Shown: in pieces, positions 17,086 through 25,674 of the stretch
Numbering within the stretch: position 1 is the stretch's first letter
How the letters are laid out: the number at the start of each line of letters is the position of its first letter
Source of the DNA: an uncultured Eggerthellaceae bacterium
Lineage (GTDB): Bacteria > Actinomycetota > Coriobacteriia > Coriobacteriales > Eggerthellaceae
Length of the DNA: 64,000 nt
Direction of reading: 5' to 3'
Assembly: GCA_947566075.1 (NCBI GenBank)
Contig: CANOIM010000006.1
Coordinates: forward strand, 1-64,000
Made by a program: the position numbers and the translations under genes
Notes under the pieces: generated by a model
Seen by the model: the letters and a program-made list of their open reading frames with translations, nothing else
Database searches by the model: none
What the model was told of the DNA's origin: nothing

Positions 17086-18012
17086 TCAGCATTCGAATCC
17101 GGCGGCGTGGGCCATGATCTGGAACATCTCCTCACGGGAGAGCGCGTTGTTCACACCGAAGATGTCGAAGAGGATCTCATCGGTATCCATCGCTTGCCCC
17201 ACCAGCATCCCTGCCCCATCGAAGGTGCGAGCCCCCGCCTCTTGAGCGCCCGCCAGCAGCGCGGAGAGCCCATGGCCGTAGACCACATCCATCACCACCT
17301 GACCTGGATGGAGCAGGCTCACGTCGAAGGGAGCTGGGTCTCCGGGATGCATCCCCAGAGGTGTTGCGTCTATGATGATATCCGCCTGGCCGAGGGCCGT
17401 GCGCGCCCCCTCGTAGTCCCCGAAGCGGAAAGCGGCATGCTCATAGGCTTCCGCGAAGCCCAGGTGACCCTCCACAGCCGAAGGAAGGGGGATGGCAGTG
17501 CTCAAGAGCTCCTGATACTGCTCAAGGTACCCGTTCACGCAGGCTTGAGCCCGGGCCTTATCCCGGCCCAGGAGCACCACATCCGCAGCCCCCGCCTCAG
17601 CGCAGCTGTGGAGGATGGCCAAGGAGGTGGGGCCTGTGCCGCAGATGACCACCTTCGCCTCTGAGAAGCGCACCCCGCGCATCTCCAAGAAGCCCACGCA
17701 GCCCTTGCCATCCACGTTGTAGCCGATGAGCGTGCCCTCCTTGGAGACGAGCACGTTCGCCCCGCCCGCCAGCTTCGCACTGGCCGCCTTGATATCCGCC
17801 TGGGCCAGAGCAAGGGGCTTATAGGGCATGGTGATGTTGCAACCCCGGAAGTCCCGGCCACGGATGAAGCGCTCGGCAGCCTGACCGTCTTCCCTATCTG
17901 CGAAGCCGTAATCCCAATCAAGGCCCAAGGCCTCGTAGAGGGCATTGTGCATGACGGGAGATTTGGAATGGGCTACGGGGTGTCCCAGGACATAGAGCCG
18001 CTCTTTCATCAT
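17086..18012 (-). CDS. aroE: Shikimate dehydrogenase
   Basis: Reduces 3-dehydroshikimate to shikimate with NADPH. About 308 residues, slightly longer than E. coli AroE. The substrate site is visible as LGHPVAHSKSPVMHNA and NITMPYK, the NADP-binding glycine loop as VICGTGPTSLAIL, and ATPLGMHPGD near residue 230. ATG 18012 or ATG 18009 follows an ideal GGGAGG. It overlaps the end of the yqeG gene. A 70-base gap separates it from aroC. Confidence 0.93.
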   Translation of the reverse strand: MMKERLYVLGHPVAHSKSPVMHNALYEALGLDWDYGFADREDGQAAERFIRGRDFRGCNITMPYKPLALAQADIKAASAKLAGGANVLVSKEGTLIGYNVDGKGCVGFLEMRGVRFSEAKVVICGTGPTSLAILHSCAEAGAADVVLLGRDKARAQACVNGYLEQYQELLSTAIPLPSAVEGHLGFAEAYEHAAFRFGDYEGARTALGQADIIIDATPLGMHPGDPAPFDVSLLHPGQVVMDVVYGHGLSALLAGAQEAGARTFDGAGMLVGQAMDTDEILFDIFGVNNALSREEMFQIMAHAAGFEC

Positions 18013-18578
18013 CTGACCTCCCTTTCTCCCGGTACGCAAGCACCTTCCATGGCCACCGGGCTTCCCTCCAAGGACACGGGGACCCCTTCGGGCTGGCGCG
18101 CCCCCAACAGCAGCCGCTCCAGGTTCCGCAGCAAGAGCGTGCGCCGGATATCCACCTCTGAGAGCGGGAGCACCAGCCAGGCCTCAAGGCCCACCAGATG
18201 AGCCCCCGCTACATCAGTCATGAGCTGATCCCCCACCGCCACCGTCTCTTCCTTCGATGCCCCCATGCGCTTGAGCGCCACCCCATAGGCGAAGGGCAGC
18301 GGCTTGCAGGCCTTCGCCACGATGGGCAGATCCAACGAATCCGCGAAGCGGTGCACATCCCCATGCCAGTTGTTGGAGAGCAGGCAGAAGCGCACCCCCG
18401 CATCCCGAGCGCGCGCCAGCCAAACCCGCTGGGAACGAGGCACATCGTGGGTGGCCCGGGAGCGCAGGGTGTTGTCTATATCCAGCAGCACGCAGGTGAG
18501 CCCGCGCTGGATCAGGTCCTGCTGGATATGGATGGAAGCCAGGCTGGAGAAGTACCTGTCAGGCTCCAGAAGGCCCAT
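18009..18578 (-). CDS. YqeG family HAD IIIA-type phosphatase
   Basis: A small HAD-superfamily phosphatase of 189 residues. The nucleophile motif is LLDIDNTL (family DxDxT), motif II lies in CLLSNNW and the acidic motif in AVGDQLMTDVAGA. Members are related to the mitochondrial phosphatidylglycerophosphatase group, but the bacterial substrate is uncertain. Its ATG overlaps the mltG stop codon in an ATGA junction. The position before aroE in an mltG-ruvX-alaS cluster is widely conserved in Gram-positive bacteria. Confidence 0.88.
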   Translation of the reverse strand: MGLLEPDRYFSSLASIHIQQDLIQRGLTCVLLDIDNTLRSRATHDVPRSQRVWLARARDAGVRFCLLSNNWHGDVHRFADSLDLPIVAKACKPLPFAYGVALKRMGASKEETVAVGDQLMTDVAGAHLVGLEAWLVLPLSEVDIRRTLLLRNLERLLLGARQPEGVPVSLEGSPVAMEGACVPGEREVR

Positions 18579-19699
18579 CAGGAAAACGCCGCCTGATGCT
18601 CATCGTAGGTCTCAGAGAAGCTGTAGTTGCCCTCATCATCGAAGAAGAAGAACAGGTAGTCCGTTTCCTCTGGCGCACACACGGCCTGAAGCGCCGCCAG
18701 GGAAGGATTGCAGATGGGGGTAGGCGGCAAACCCTCATGGGTGTAGGTGCTGTAGGGCGTATCTGCGTGGACCTCCTCCGCCGTTGGGTCATGGCCCACC
18801 TCATAGGCGGTGGTGGCATCAGATTCTAGGTAGGGCCTGTCTGAGGCCAGGCGGTTGTAGAAGACGGAAGCTATGGTGGTGAAGTTGTCTGGAGTGCCCT
18901 CTTTCTCCACGATAGAGGCCAAGATCAGCGCCTGATAAGGGTCAAGGCCCTGCTCCTGGGGGTAGTTCCAATCCAAGGAGGCCGTCTCATCAGTGAACTG
19001 GGTGAGCATCATGCGCACCACATCCTCCGCCGTGTCCGTGGCGGTGATGGCGTAGGTCTTGGGGAACAGGAACCCTTCCAGGCTGTTGGTTCCTGCAGAG
19101 GAGACCAGAGCGAACTGGCCGTCATAGGCAGCAGCATCGGCCGAAGCTGCCAGCATATCATCAGCGCTGATGCGCCCCTGGGTGGCCGCAGCCACCGCTT
19201 CTGCCACCCCCTGACGCGTGAGGCCCTCAGGGATGGTAACGCTATCGGCCGTGGAGGCGGGACCCGCCAGAAGCGCTTGGAGCACCTCTTCGAAGGTCAT
19301 GCCACCCTGGAAGAGGTAGGTGCCGGGGATCAGTGACCCCGCTGCATCCTTCTTCCCTATGAAGTCAACGAACTTGTCAGCGTTACCGATGATCTTCGCC
19401 TGGAGCAAGGCATCGGCCACGGCCTTCGCACCGGAGCCTTCCTGGATGACCACCACGGCCTCTTGGCCCTCAGGGAGCGTCTCTGCATCGGCCGTGCAGC
19501 CGCGAATGGCCAGCACCGCCCCCAGGATGACGGCCAACACCACCACCACGCAGATGACAATGGGTGCTACCGGGGTCTTCTTCGGGTTGATGGCAGACGT
19601 ATCATAGGTCTTGAACTGCTGGCTAGCCTTGGCATGGGCATTGCGCGCCGCCAGGGAGTTCTTGGAGGAGATGGGAACCTGTCGTTTACCGAAAGCCAC
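18578..19699 (-). CDS. mltG: Endolytic transglycosylase MltG
   Basis: Cleaves nascent peptidoglycan strands in the cytoplasmic membrane and so limits glycan length. About 373 residues: a cytoplasmic tail, one membrane helix at about 44-66, a LysM-like subdomain, then the YceG catalytic domain with the active-site Glu in ASIVEKEGTPDN and the conserved NPSLAALQAV near the C-terminus. The start is GTG 19699, directly after AAGGAAAGGAAG; the frame upstream runs into ruvX and has no ribosome binding site. Confidence 0.93.
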   Translation of the reverse strand: MAFGKRQVPISSKNSLAARNAHAKASQQFKTYDTSAINPKKTPVAPIVICVVVVLAVILGAVLAIRGCTADAETLPEGQEAVVVIQEGSGAKAVADALLQAKIIGNADKFVDFIGKKDAAGSLIPGTYLFQGGMTFEEVLQALLAGPASTADSVTIPEGLTRQGVAEAVAAATQGRISADDMLAASADAAAYDGQFALVSSAGTNSLEGFLFPKTYAITATDTAEDVVRMMLTQFTDETASLDWNYPQEQGLDPYQALILASIVEKEGTPDNFTTIASVFYNRLASDRPYLESDATTAYEVGHDPTAEEVHADTPYSTYTHEGLPPTPICNPSLAALQAVCAPEETDYLFFFFDDEGNYSFSETYDEHQAAFS

Positions 19700-19716
19700 T
19701 GATCCGCTTCCTTTCC

Positions 19717-20136
19717 TTAGCTTTGGCCGCTGTTGGCATCCAACCACGTTTGGAGGAAGACGGCAGCCGCTACCATGTCCACCTTGCCCCTCATATGCCT
19801 TTCATCATACCCCATCTGCCGCAGCTCGCGCTTGGCCTCTTTGGAGGACAGCCGCTCATCCGCGAAGGCAGCCGGAAGGCCGCACTGCCCCTGGATATCC
19901 TGGGCTACCTGGCGAATGCGAACGGCTTGGGGCCCTTCCGTCCCATCCAAAGAGAGCGGCAGCCCGAAGAGGAGCTGATCTGGCCCCCAATCCTCCAGCA
20001 CCCGCCGGAAGCTCTTCGCCGAAGCCACCACCTCAGGGGTAGGCAGCACGCAAAGCGGGCTTGCCACCGCCCCTTGACTGTCAGAGATGGCGATGCCTGT
20101 GCGCACCTCGCCTATGTCCAGCGCCAGCGTGCGCAC
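19717..20136 (-). CDS. ruvX: RuvX/YqgF family RNase H-fold protein
   Basis: Holliday-junction-resolvase-like nuclease, in several bacteria shown to act in 16S rRNA processing. 139 residues with the RNase H fold signature LALDIGEVRTGIAISD at the start, FGLPLSLDGTEG and a C-terminal FADERLSSKEA. GTG 20136 is the apparent start, with only a weak AGGCGG upstream. It is coupled to alaS, whose stop is 13 bases upstream. Confidence 0.92.
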   Translation of the reverse strand: MRTLALDIGEVRTGIAISDSQGAVASPLCVLPTPEVVASAKSFRRVLEDWGPDQLLFGLPLSLDGTEGPQAVRIRQVAQDIQGQCGLPAAFADERLSSKEAKRELRQMGYDERHMRGKVDMVAAAVFLQTWLDANSGQS

Positions 20137-20149
20137 CGGTCACTGCCGC

Positions 20150-22786
20150 CTAGAGGATCATGTTCCGCGCTATCTCCAGCGCCTCGTCCACGCCTTCGAT
20201 GTTCTTGCCACCCGCCTGGGCCATGGCTGGCTTGCCGCCGCCACCGCCTCCGATAGCGGGGCCCATGGCCTTGATGAGCTGAGCAGCGTCGAAGCCCGCT
20301 GCCACGGCCTCTTCGGTGCCCGCTGCCATGAGAAGCGCCTTATCCTTCGCAACGCCCACGAGCACCACCGCGCCCGGAGCCGTCATGCGCGCCCGGATGA
20401 CATCCCACATATGCCGCATGCCGCCTGCCTGCTCTGCCGGAGCTTTGGCTATGATGACGGGGTAGCCGCCCGGTGCCTGCACCGCCAGCTTCAAGAGGGC
20501 GTTGATGCCATCATCAGACACCGCTTCCTTGCCGCGCTTGGCCGCCTGTTGCAGCTCCTTGAATGACTTCAGGTTCGCCGCCGTACGCTCAGACACATCG
20601 AACAGCGGCACCTTCAGCTCTGCCGCCGTCTCTCGCAGCTCATCCTCCATGCGATTCACGTAGTCCAGGGCCCCGTAGCTGGTGACCGCTTCGATGCGGC
20701 GCAGGTTCGCGCCCACGCTGGACTCGCTGGTCACCTTGAGGAAGCCTATCTCAGCGGTGTTGCTCACATGGCAGCCGCCACAGAGCTCTTGGCTAAAATC
20801 CCCCGCCTCTACCACGCGGACGTGTTCGCCGTACTTCTCGCCGAACAGCGCCGTCACGCCCTTGGCCCGGGCCTCATCCAGGCTGGTCTCATAGATGGTG
20901 GTGGGAATGGCCTCCATCACCTTGGCATTGGCGATGCGCTCCACTTCCTTGATCTGGTCTTGGGTCATGGCTTCGAAGTGGGTGAAATCGAAGCGGAGAC
21001 GATCGGGCCCTACGTAGGAGCCCGCCTGCTTCACGTGGTCACCCAGCACCTGGCGCAGAGAAGCATGGAGGATGTGGGTGGCGGTGTGATTGCGCTCTAT
21101 GGCGGCCCGGCGATGTGCATCCACACAGGCCATCACCTCATCGCCCTTGCTCACGCTGCCGCCTTCCACACGCACCCGGTGGGCGTAAAGCCCCGCTTCT
21201 GGGGTGACCGTGTCCGTCACGTAGGCATGGACGGTGCCGTCATCTATCTGACCAGTGTCACCCACTTCGCCGCCCATCTCAGCGTAGAAGGGGGTACGGT
21301 CTAAGATGATATCGCCCTGCTGGCCGTCTTCCAAGACCGTCACCTGCTGGCCGTCTTGGATAAGGGCGACCACCTTCGCAGGTCCAACGGTGTTGTCATA
21401 GCCGAAGAACTCCGTGGGACCCACCTCGTTCAGCACGTCTGAATAGATGCCGCCATAGGTTGACCAGGCGGCTTCGGCATCCTTGGCACCGGCGCTGCGG
21501 GCCCGTTCGCGCTGCTGCTCCATGGCAGCCTGGAAGGCGTCCATATCCACATCCACGCCGCGGTCTCCCGCTATCTCGGAGGTGATCTCAACAGGGAAGC
21601 CGTAGGTGTCATGCAGCACGAAGGCCACATCTCCAGAGAGCACCTTGCCGTCCAAGTCTTTCAGGGCATCCTCCAGGTAGGATTTGCCCTGCTTCAGGGT
21701 TGAGCCGAAGCGCTCCTCCTCGGCCAAGATGAGCTTGCGCTCCAGTTCGCGGTTCTCCACGATCTCTGGGTAGACATCACCCATGAGCCGCACGATCTCA
21801 TCCACATACTCATTCAAGAAGGGGCCGTCAACGCCTATCAGATGGGCTTTCATGATGGCCCGGCGCAACAGGCGGCGCAACACATAGCCGCGGCCCTCAT
21901 TGGAAGGCAGGATGCCGTCAGCGATCATGAAGGTGACTGCCCGGGAGTGGTCAGCCATGATGCGCAGGGCCAGGTCTGTCTGGCCGTCTTCGCCGTAGGT
22001 GACACCTGCCAGGCGCTCCCCCACCGCGATGAGGCTGCGCAGGACGTCGGTCTCATAGTTGGATTGCACTCCCTGCATGATGGCGGCGATGCGCTCAAGG
22101 CCCATGCCCGTGTCTATGTTCTTCTTCGGCAACTCCTTCAAGGTACCGTCTTCCTGGCCATCATACTGGGTGAAGACGCAGTTCCAGTACTCCAGGAAGC
22201 GGTCACAGTCACACCCGGGGGCGCAATCAGGGCTGCCGCAGCCGAATTCCGGGCCCTGGTCATAGTAGAGCTCAGAGCACGGCCCGCAGGGGCCGGTGGG
22301 CCCAGCCCGCCAGAAGTTGTCATCTTCCCCCAGCTTGGAGATATGGTCCTCCGGCACTCCCAGGGCCTTCCAGATGCCGATGGTCTCATCATCATCTTCG
22401 AACACGGTGAAGTAGAGCTTCTCCAGGGGAAGCCCCAGCACATTCACCGAGAAATCCAAGGCCCACTGACACATCTCATGTTTGAAGTACTTGCCGAAGG
22501 AGAAATTGCCCAGCATCTCGAAGAAGCTCAGGTGCCGCCCTGTGGTGCCGATGATGTCTATGTCATTGGTGCGCACGCACTTCTGCACGGTGGTGGTGCC
22601 GATGTAGGGCTCTTCCAGCTGCTTCTGCTGCAGGAAATAGGGCTTGAACTGCACCATGCCCGCGCTGGTGAGCAACAGGGACGGGTCATCGGGGATGAGG
22701 GAGGACGAGGGCCAGCGCTTGCAACCCTTATCTTCGAAGTACTTCAAGTATGCCTCGCGGATTTGGGCAGTGGTCATGTATTCCAT
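20150..22786 (-). CDS. alaS: Alanyl-tRNA synthetase
   Basis: Charges tRNA-Ala and edits mischarged Ser/Gly. About 878 residues, the normal length. Domains in order are a class II catalytic core (SSSLIPDDPSLLLTSAGM, RTNDIDIIGTTGRHLSFFEM), a tRNA-recognition region, the editing domain with its zinc ligands in RNHTATHILH and CGGCHVS, and a C-terminal glycine-rich C-Ala domain. The frame is open to 22918, but the extra 44 codons run through a repeat element. ATG 22786, with AAGGAAG 10 bases upstream, is the real start. Confidence 0.97.
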   Translation of the reverse strand: MEYMTTAQIREAYLKYFEDKGCKRWPSSSLIPDDPSLLLTSAGMVQFKPYFLQQKQLEEPYIGTTTVQKCVRTNDIDIIGTTGRHLSFFEMLGNFSFGKYFKHEMCQWALDFSVNVLGLPLEKLYFTVFEDDDETIGIWKALGVPEDHISKLGEDDNFWRAGPTGPCGPCSELYYDQGPEFGCGSPDCAPGCDCDRFLEYWNCVFTQYDGQEDGTLKELPKKNIDTGMGLERIAAIMQGVQSNYETDVLRSLIAVGERLAGVTYGEDGQTDLALRIMADHSRAVTFMIADGILPSNEGRGYVLRRLLRRAIMKAHLIGVDGPFLNEYVDEIVRLMGDVYPEIVENRELERKLILAEEERFGSTLKQGKSYLEDALKDLDGKVLSGDVAFVLHDTYGFPVEITSEIAGDRGVDVDMDAFQAAMEQQRERARSAGAKDAEAAWSTYGGIYSDVLNEVGPTEFFGYDNTVGPAKVVALIQDGQQVTVLEDGQQGDIILDRTPFYAEMGGEVGDTGQIDDGTVHAYVTDTVTPEAGLYAHRVRVEGGSVSKGDEVMACVDAHRRAAIERNHTATHILHASLRQVLGDHVKQAGSYVGPDRLRFDFTHFEAMTQDQIKEVERIANAKVMEAIPTTIYETSLDEARAKGVTALFGEKYGEHVRVVEAGDFSQELCGGCHVSNTAEIGFLKVTSESSVGANLRRIEAVTSYGALDYVNRMEDELRETAAELKVPLFDVSERTAANLKSFKELQQAAKRGKEAVSDDGINALLKLAVQAPGGYPVIIAKAPAEQAGGMRHMWDVIRARMTAPGAVVLVGVAKDKALLMAAGTEEAVAAGFDAAQLIKAMGPAIGGGGGGKPAMAQAGGKNIEGVDEALEIARNMIL

Positions 22787-22825
22787 AGGTTCAGGTCTTC
22801 CTTGGTTGATTGCCATTGCTGTAGG

Positions 22826-22834
22826 ATTATAGCA
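22826..22834 (-). promoter_or_regulatory. Extended -10 promoter of alaS
   Basis: TGCTATAAT reads toward alaS and lies 40-48 bases before its ATG. The -35 region is weak, as is usual for extended -10 promoters. The inverted repeat at 22860-22960 lies immediately upstream. Confidence 0.6.
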
Positions 22835-22859
22835 AGCCAACGAAACGGAACGACGCAAA

Positions 22860-22960
22860 GGGACAACGGGGACGTAGGCTATCGTCCTGTTTTCCGATAG
22901 CGATAACTGAGCTGGCAAGCCTCGGGGAAACAGGACGATAGCCTACGTCCCCGTTGTCCC
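22860..22960. repeat. About 100 bp inverted repeat, copy 1
   Basis: Two 33-base arms, 22860-22892 and 22928-22960, are perfect reverse complements (left arm begins GGGACAACGGGGACGTAGG). They enclose about 35 bases containing AACTGAGCTGGCAAGCCTC. It lies between the alaS promoter and the AI-2E family gene upstream. A second copy is at 53316-53419, with its centre in the opposite orientation. Confidence 0.9.
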
Positions 22961-22967
22961 TTGCGCT

Positions 22968-24290
22968 CTAGCGTTTCTTGAACGGCAGCTTCAGCTTGAT
23001 CTTGCCCTGGGCGGACACATGATCAGCCGAAGGGGAGGTGGCATCGAAGAACGGATCCACATCTTCTTCGGCCGCGGGCGTGCCCTTGAAGAAGACACCG
23101 TCATTGGCCACCACGCGCCTACCCGTACGCTTCTCGAAGTAGTACACGAAGCAGGATTTGAGCACCGCCACCAAGGGGATGGAGAAGAGCATCCCCACCA
23201 AAGAACCTAGAAGCCCGTTCATGGCACCCCCGATAGCGCTTCCGCACATCATGGCTATCAGGGTGAGGGCCGGATGGATGTCAACGGAATTCGCCATGAT
23301 CTTCGGGCTGATGAAGGTGTAGACGAACTGCTGGATGACCACGGTACCAGCAATGGCGATCAGTGCCGTGAGAGGGCTCACGAAGATGGCCATGACCGCT
23401 GCCACCGCCCCGCCCAGCCACGGGCCCACGATGGGGATGATGTTCAAGGTGCCAGTGATGACGCCTAAGGCAGGCGCGTTCGGGATGCGGATGATGGCGA
23501 ACAGGATGCCGCAAGCCACGCCGATGATCACGCACTGGATGAGGGTGCCCTTGATGTAGCCACCCATGATGCGCGTGAACGTCACATGGAGGAAGTGGGC
23601 ATCATCGTAGTGCTTCGGGCTGATGATCCGCTTGGTCTCACGGCCGATGGCGGGCAGCTCCATGAGGATCCAGAAGGCCACCACCAAAGCGAAGCCGATG
23701 GCCATCATGCCGTTCGCCAGGATGCCTCCCAGATCCACCACCGTGTTGGCCGCGTTGGAGGCCAATGAGGAAGCCGCCCCTGTGACGGAAGATGCCGCCT
23801 CTTGGACGAGCTTCTCGATGGTCTCATTGCCCAGGAGGTCAGAGTACTTATCGTAGATGCCGGTCATCCACTTGGAAGCCTCATCCATATACCCAGGGAT
23901 GCTCTCCAGGATGTTCGCGAACTGGGCGTTCAAGCCGAAGGCGGGCGAGAACATCAGGAACCCCACTCCTGCCAAGACGGCGAACATGATCACGTAGGAG
24001 ATGGCTGTAGCCACCGCGCGATTCATGCCCTTCGCATCCAGCTTGTTCACCACGCCCCTCAAGCAGAACACGAAGATCAGCGTCCAGATGAGCATGGAAA
24101 CAGGTACGGAGAGGATGCGGAGCAGATAGATCAGCACGCCCGTGAGAACGCAGACGCCTATGGCGGTCCACACGTAGACGAAGGCGTTCCTGGCCTTGCC
24201 TCGGATGCCCAGCACCCCCGCTCCCTCAGGTGCCACCTCAACCGAGGATGGCTCCGGGGCAGGCTTTACCGCTTCGGGGGCTTCGCTCAC
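22968..24290 (-). CDS. AI-2E family (PerM-type) membrane protein
   Basis: An integral membrane protein of 440 residues with about eight hydrophobic segments. It begins with a Pro/Glu-rich cytoplasmic stretch of 30 residues and ends in a basic tail, KIKLKLPFKKR. The family includes AI-2 exporters but also cation/proton antiporters, so the substrate is open. The conserved segments IPIVGPWLGGAVAAVMA and ISPKIMANSVDIHP are visible. The start is a GTG overlapping the stop of the DUF948-like gene (GTGA). It is followed by alaS after the inverted repeat. Confidence 0.88.
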   Translation of the reverse strand: MSEAPEAVKPAPEPSSVEVAPEGAGVLGIRGKARNAFVYVWTAIGVCVLTGVLIYLLRILSVPVSMLIWTLIFVFCLRGVVNKLDAKGMNRAVATAISYVIMFAVLAGVGFLMFSPAFGLNAQFANILESIPGYMDEASKWMTGIYDKYSDLLGNETIEKLVQEAASSVTGAASSLASNAANTVVDLGGILANGMMAIGFALVVAFWILMELPAIGRETKRIISPKHYDDAHFLHVTFTRIMGGYIKGTLIQCVIIGVACGILFAIIRIPNAPALGVITGTLNIIPIVGPWLGGAVAAVMAIFVSPLTALIAIAGTVVIQQFVYTFISPKIMANSVDIHPALTLIAMMCGSAIGGAMNGLLGSLVGMLFSIPLVAVLKSCFVYYFEKRTGRRVVANDGVFFKGTPAAEEDVDPFFDATSPSADHVSAQGKIKLKLPFKKR

Positions 24291-24952
24291 CGGGATGACC
24301 TTTCAGCATCAGCCGTAGCATCATCGCTCAACGCGTCCATCAGATCCTCTTTGGTCTGGCCCAGAAGATCATCTCGGGCCTCAGCGGCAACGCTCCGCTC
24401 TTCGCGGGCCTGCTTATGCTGGCTCATCCTCTCAGCTTCTTCGCGAACGGAATCAGCGGCCGCACCTCCGGCAACGCTCACGAATTCTGTGAAGGGGTTG
24501 ACGTCCGCCTCGGGAGCGCCTTCTGAACCCAAGTCCACCGATTCCTCACTGGCGTACTTGGGGCGGAACTTAGAGCGCACCTTCTTCGTCATGTTCGTCA
24601 CGATATCCAACGGCGCACTGGTGACCGTATCCACCGCATCCACCGTTTTGGACACGCTGCCTGAGATCTTAGAGACGTCTTCTAGGATGCCATCCACGCG
24701 CATGAGCTCAAGGTTCACCGAATCAACCGTGAGGGTGACGCGGTCTACCAGCGGGTCCACCTTGCTCATGGTGGGTTGCAGCTCAGCCACCATCTTATCC
24801 ACGTTCTCAAGGGTTGGATCAAGCTGCTTCTTCATGTCCGTTACCGTGGTGCGGACCTTGCGTAGGGTGATGGCTAGTTCTATGACGAACCACACCAAAG
24901 CGGCGCCTACGACGATGTACACGATGGGGAGGAGGATGGAGAAGATGTCCAT
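24287..24952 (-). CDS. DUF948-like membrane-anchored coiled-coil protein
   Basis: A 221-residue protein with one N-terminal membrane helix (about 5-30, out-in), then a long helical region with heptad-like spacing of hydrophobic residues (LENVDKMVAEL, VDPLVDRVTLTVDSV) typical of DUF948. The last 80 residues are charged and low complexity. Function is unknown. The ribosome binding site AAGGAG lies 7 bases before ATG 24952. It overlaps the AI-2E family gene and heads the operon that leads into alaS. Confidence 0.75.
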   Translation of the reverse strand: MDIFSILLPIVYIVVGAALVWFVIELAITLRKVRTTVTDMKKQLDPTLENVDKMVAELQPTMSKVDPLVDRVTLTVDSVNLELMRVDGILEDVSKISGSVSKTVDAVDTVTSAPLDIVTNMTKKVRSKFRPKYASEESVDLGSEGAPEADVNPFTEFVSVAGGAAADSVREEAERMSQHKQAREERSVAAEARDDLLGQTKEDLMDALSDDATADAERSSR

Positions 24953-25029
24953 AGGGCACTCCTTCTTGTCTCAACCTACAACTTCGAATGCAGACTATAG
25001 CACTCCGCCGCTGAGCGCCACCTAAAAGC

Positions 25030-25048
25030 CGGGGCGGTTAGCGCCCCG
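25030..25048 (-). terminator. Terminator after the uracil-DNA glycosylase gene
   Basis: CGGGGCG and CGCCCCG arms with a CTAAC loop, followed on the minus strand by GCTTTTA. It lies 36 bases after the udg stop and before the DUF948-like gene on the same strand, so it separates the two units. Confidence 0.75.
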
Positions 25049-25083
25049 TTGATTCTCTGCAATGGCTTTGTGCAATGGCAGCC

Positions 25084-25644
25084 CTAGGAGGCCAGGAACC
25101 GGCCAAGGGTGGTGAAATCATCCTCCAAGGCCACCTTCTTGGAACTGTCATAGAGGGCCGCAGCCGGATGGAACACCGGGAACACCTTGAACTTGCCCGC
25201 CTGATGCAGCTGACCGTGCAGCCCGGTGATGCCCCTATCCGTCTTCAGGACGAACTTCGTGGCGAAGTTCCCCAGGGTGACGATGACCTCGGGGTTGATG
25301 GTGCGCGTCTGCTCCCGCAGATAGGGCGTGCAGAGCTGGATCTCCTCGGGCCGCGGATCACGGTTGCTGGGTGGCCTGCACTTGAGGATGTTGGCTATGT
25401 ACACCTCTTCGCGCCTGAGGCCAGCGAACCCCAGCAACTCATCCAGGTACTTGCCCGCCGCCCCCACGAAGGGGACCCCTTGGAGGTCCTCGTTCTTGCC
25501 CGGCGCCTCGCCGATGAACATGACCCGCGCCTCCGGGTTGCCATCTCCGAACACCACGTTCGTGCGCCCTTCGGCAAGGGGACAAGCGTGGCACGTCTGC
25601 ACCTGAGCCCGTATCTCCTCAAGGGGTATCTGCGGCTTGGTCAT
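25084..25644 (-). CDS. Type 4 uracil-DNA glycosylase
   Basis: Removes uracil from DNA at the start of base excision repair. 186 residues. It has the cluster cysteines of type 4 enzymes, CHACPLAEGR near residue 17 and CRPPSNRDPRPEEIQLC in the middle, which bind a 4Fe-4S cluster. It also has the uracil-binding GEAPGKNEDLQGVPFVG and the catalytic-loop histidine in FPVFHPAA. It lies 30 bases after alr, preceded by GAAGGGAAG. Confidence 0.93.
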   Translation of the reverse strand: MTKPQIPLEEIRAQVQTCHACPLAEGRTNVVFGDGNPEARVMFIGEAPGKNEDLQGVPFVGAAGKYLDELLGFAGLRREEVYIANILKCRPPSNRDPRPEEIQLCTPYLREQTRTINPEVIVTLGNFATKFVLKTDRGITGLHGQLHQAGKFKVFPVFHPAAALYDSSKKVALEDDFTTLGRFLAS

Positions 25645-25674
25645 AGGCTCTCGCTTCCCTTCGGTCAGCCGTTG

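Noticed and set aside
22787..22918. N-terminal extension of alaS by 44 codons
   Set aside because: The extra codons run through the inverted repeat and the extended -10 promoter, and the canonical alaS start with a ribosome binding site is at 22786.
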